Made by a program: the position numbers and the translations under genes. The notes under the pieces are model-generated. The model searched no databases and was not told where the DNA came from. It saw only the letters and a program-made list of their open reading frames with translations. Shown in pieces: positions 63,191-64,000 of a stretch of 64,000 nt of DNA. Origin of the DNA: Strix aluco (Eukaryota > Chordata > Aves > Strigiformes > Strigidae); the NCBI RefSeq assembly GCF_031877795.1, contig NC_133958.1:5084001-5148000 (forward strand). The letters are read 5' to 3'. Position 1 is the stretch's first letter; each line of letters begins with the position of its first letter.

Positions 63191-64000
63191 CAGGCAGGGA
63201 GAGGGGGAGGCAGCTGGCTGGACCCATGCTCAGGGTCACTGCCCTGGGGAGCACGGACACTCACCCCTACCCCTGCCTCAGCCCCCCAGGGCATGGACAA
63301 CCCCTTGGCAATGTCCCCTGGGGCTGCCTGTCACCCCAGAGCTGCCCGAAGACATGGGGAAGGTGTTTGCATATCAAACATCGTGCCCACAAGGAGCAAA
63401 AACTAGCTGAGGAGAAAAGTGGCTGCAAGTGCCTTGGCCAGCGTGAAAAAGCCTGGAGTGACAGGTAGTGATCAGCCCGGGCAAGGATGCTCCTGACACC
63501 AGTCTGGGAGGAGAGCGGTGCTATAAATACGCCTGCTGACACAGCAGGCAGGGCTCGGAGGGGAAGGGAGAGACAATAAAAATAATCAGGGGACTTGGGG
63601 GCATTGCCGGGGACCCGAGGGGCAAGTCATGACAGCAGAGCAGGGAATGGCTTTGGACATCTCCTGTGATGTTTCCCCAGGGTCTGTCCCGACGTCTAAC
63701 GCCGGGGTTGCACCCTCTGCCGCAGCCTTTCCCGCAGCAGACGCCCATCCGAGCTCTCTCGTCTCTCCCCCGGCCTGTTTTACAAAACGTGTGGGGTTTC
63801 TTCACTACCTTCCCAGCCTGACAGCTGAGGCAGCTTTTGCCACCCGGTGCCAGGCTGCCGGGGAGGTGGGAGGGCTGCCAGACGCTGGCAGACACGGCGT
63901 GGGAGGGGGACCCTCGCCTGGCACCCAGGGACCACTCTCTGGAGGATGCCAACCCATCCCTCCCCGTCCCCCCGCACCGGCAGCAAAGGACCCTGTGTCC

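Larger units (their letters stand above)
49633..64000. other. Intergenic DNA right of DOK2, no coding gene found
   Basis: Apart from the CR1 copy, the C run and the AT-rich islands listed, this stretch is GC-rich unique sequence. I looked for exons of GFRA2, the expected neighbour from human gene order, and saw none of its cysteine-rich motifs. Reading frames present are short and lack domain signatures or a consistent splice pattern. The untranslated 5' end of a neighbouring gene could be here without being visible. Confidence 0.6.

Overview
The window is vertebrate nuclear DNA, almost certainly from a bird. It carries truncated CR1 LINE copies with the typical avian 3' end, short introns and a GC-rich microchromosome-like right half. 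The exons read cleanly as two vertebrate genes, and the gene order matches the human 8p21 XPO7-DOK2 neighbourhood.

Left part (1-38,342, minus strand): the 5' portion of XPO7 (exportin-7, a karyopherin-beta nuclear transport receptor). Seventeen coding exons were assembled with intact phases and no stops; they encode residues 1-644 of a protein of about 1,087 residues. The remaining 3' exons lie beyond position 1. Intron 1 is 16.8 kb. The intron between exons 16 and 17 is a textbook U12-type AT-AC intron, with a perfect donor and a perfect branch site.

Middle (37.5-40.0 kb): the XPO7 CpG-island promoter, with a YY1-type motif over the start codon and a palindromic CRE. It is followed by a minisatellite with a 154-bp higher-order unit, a MIR-like relic, and the presumed DOK2 promoter with ETS and MARE-like motifs. 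The two genes are head to head, with about 1.66 kb between start codons.

40.0-43.4 kb (plus strand): DOK2, complete in five coding exons (517 residues). It is a PH plus IRS-type PTB adaptor with a tyrosine-rich tail, working under the membrane in haematopoietic tyrosine-kinase signalling. Its 3' flank has a 21-22 bp tandem repeat, long C runs and an A/T tract. A possible minus-strand terminal exon lies at 44.30-44.67 kb.

44.7-64 kb: intergenic. I found no coding exon. There are three CR1 fragments, two of them nearly identical and inverted, and a series of AT-rich, homeodomain-motif-rich islands in GC-rich DNA. These islands look like conserved regulatory elements, plausibly for the next gene (GFRA2 in the human order), but that gene is not visible here. 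One island holds an 18-bp perfect palindrome combining two SOX sites and an E-box.

No operon, phage, CRISPR or other prokaryotic system is present. All exon boundaries were derived by eye from the sequence and from remembered family sequences.
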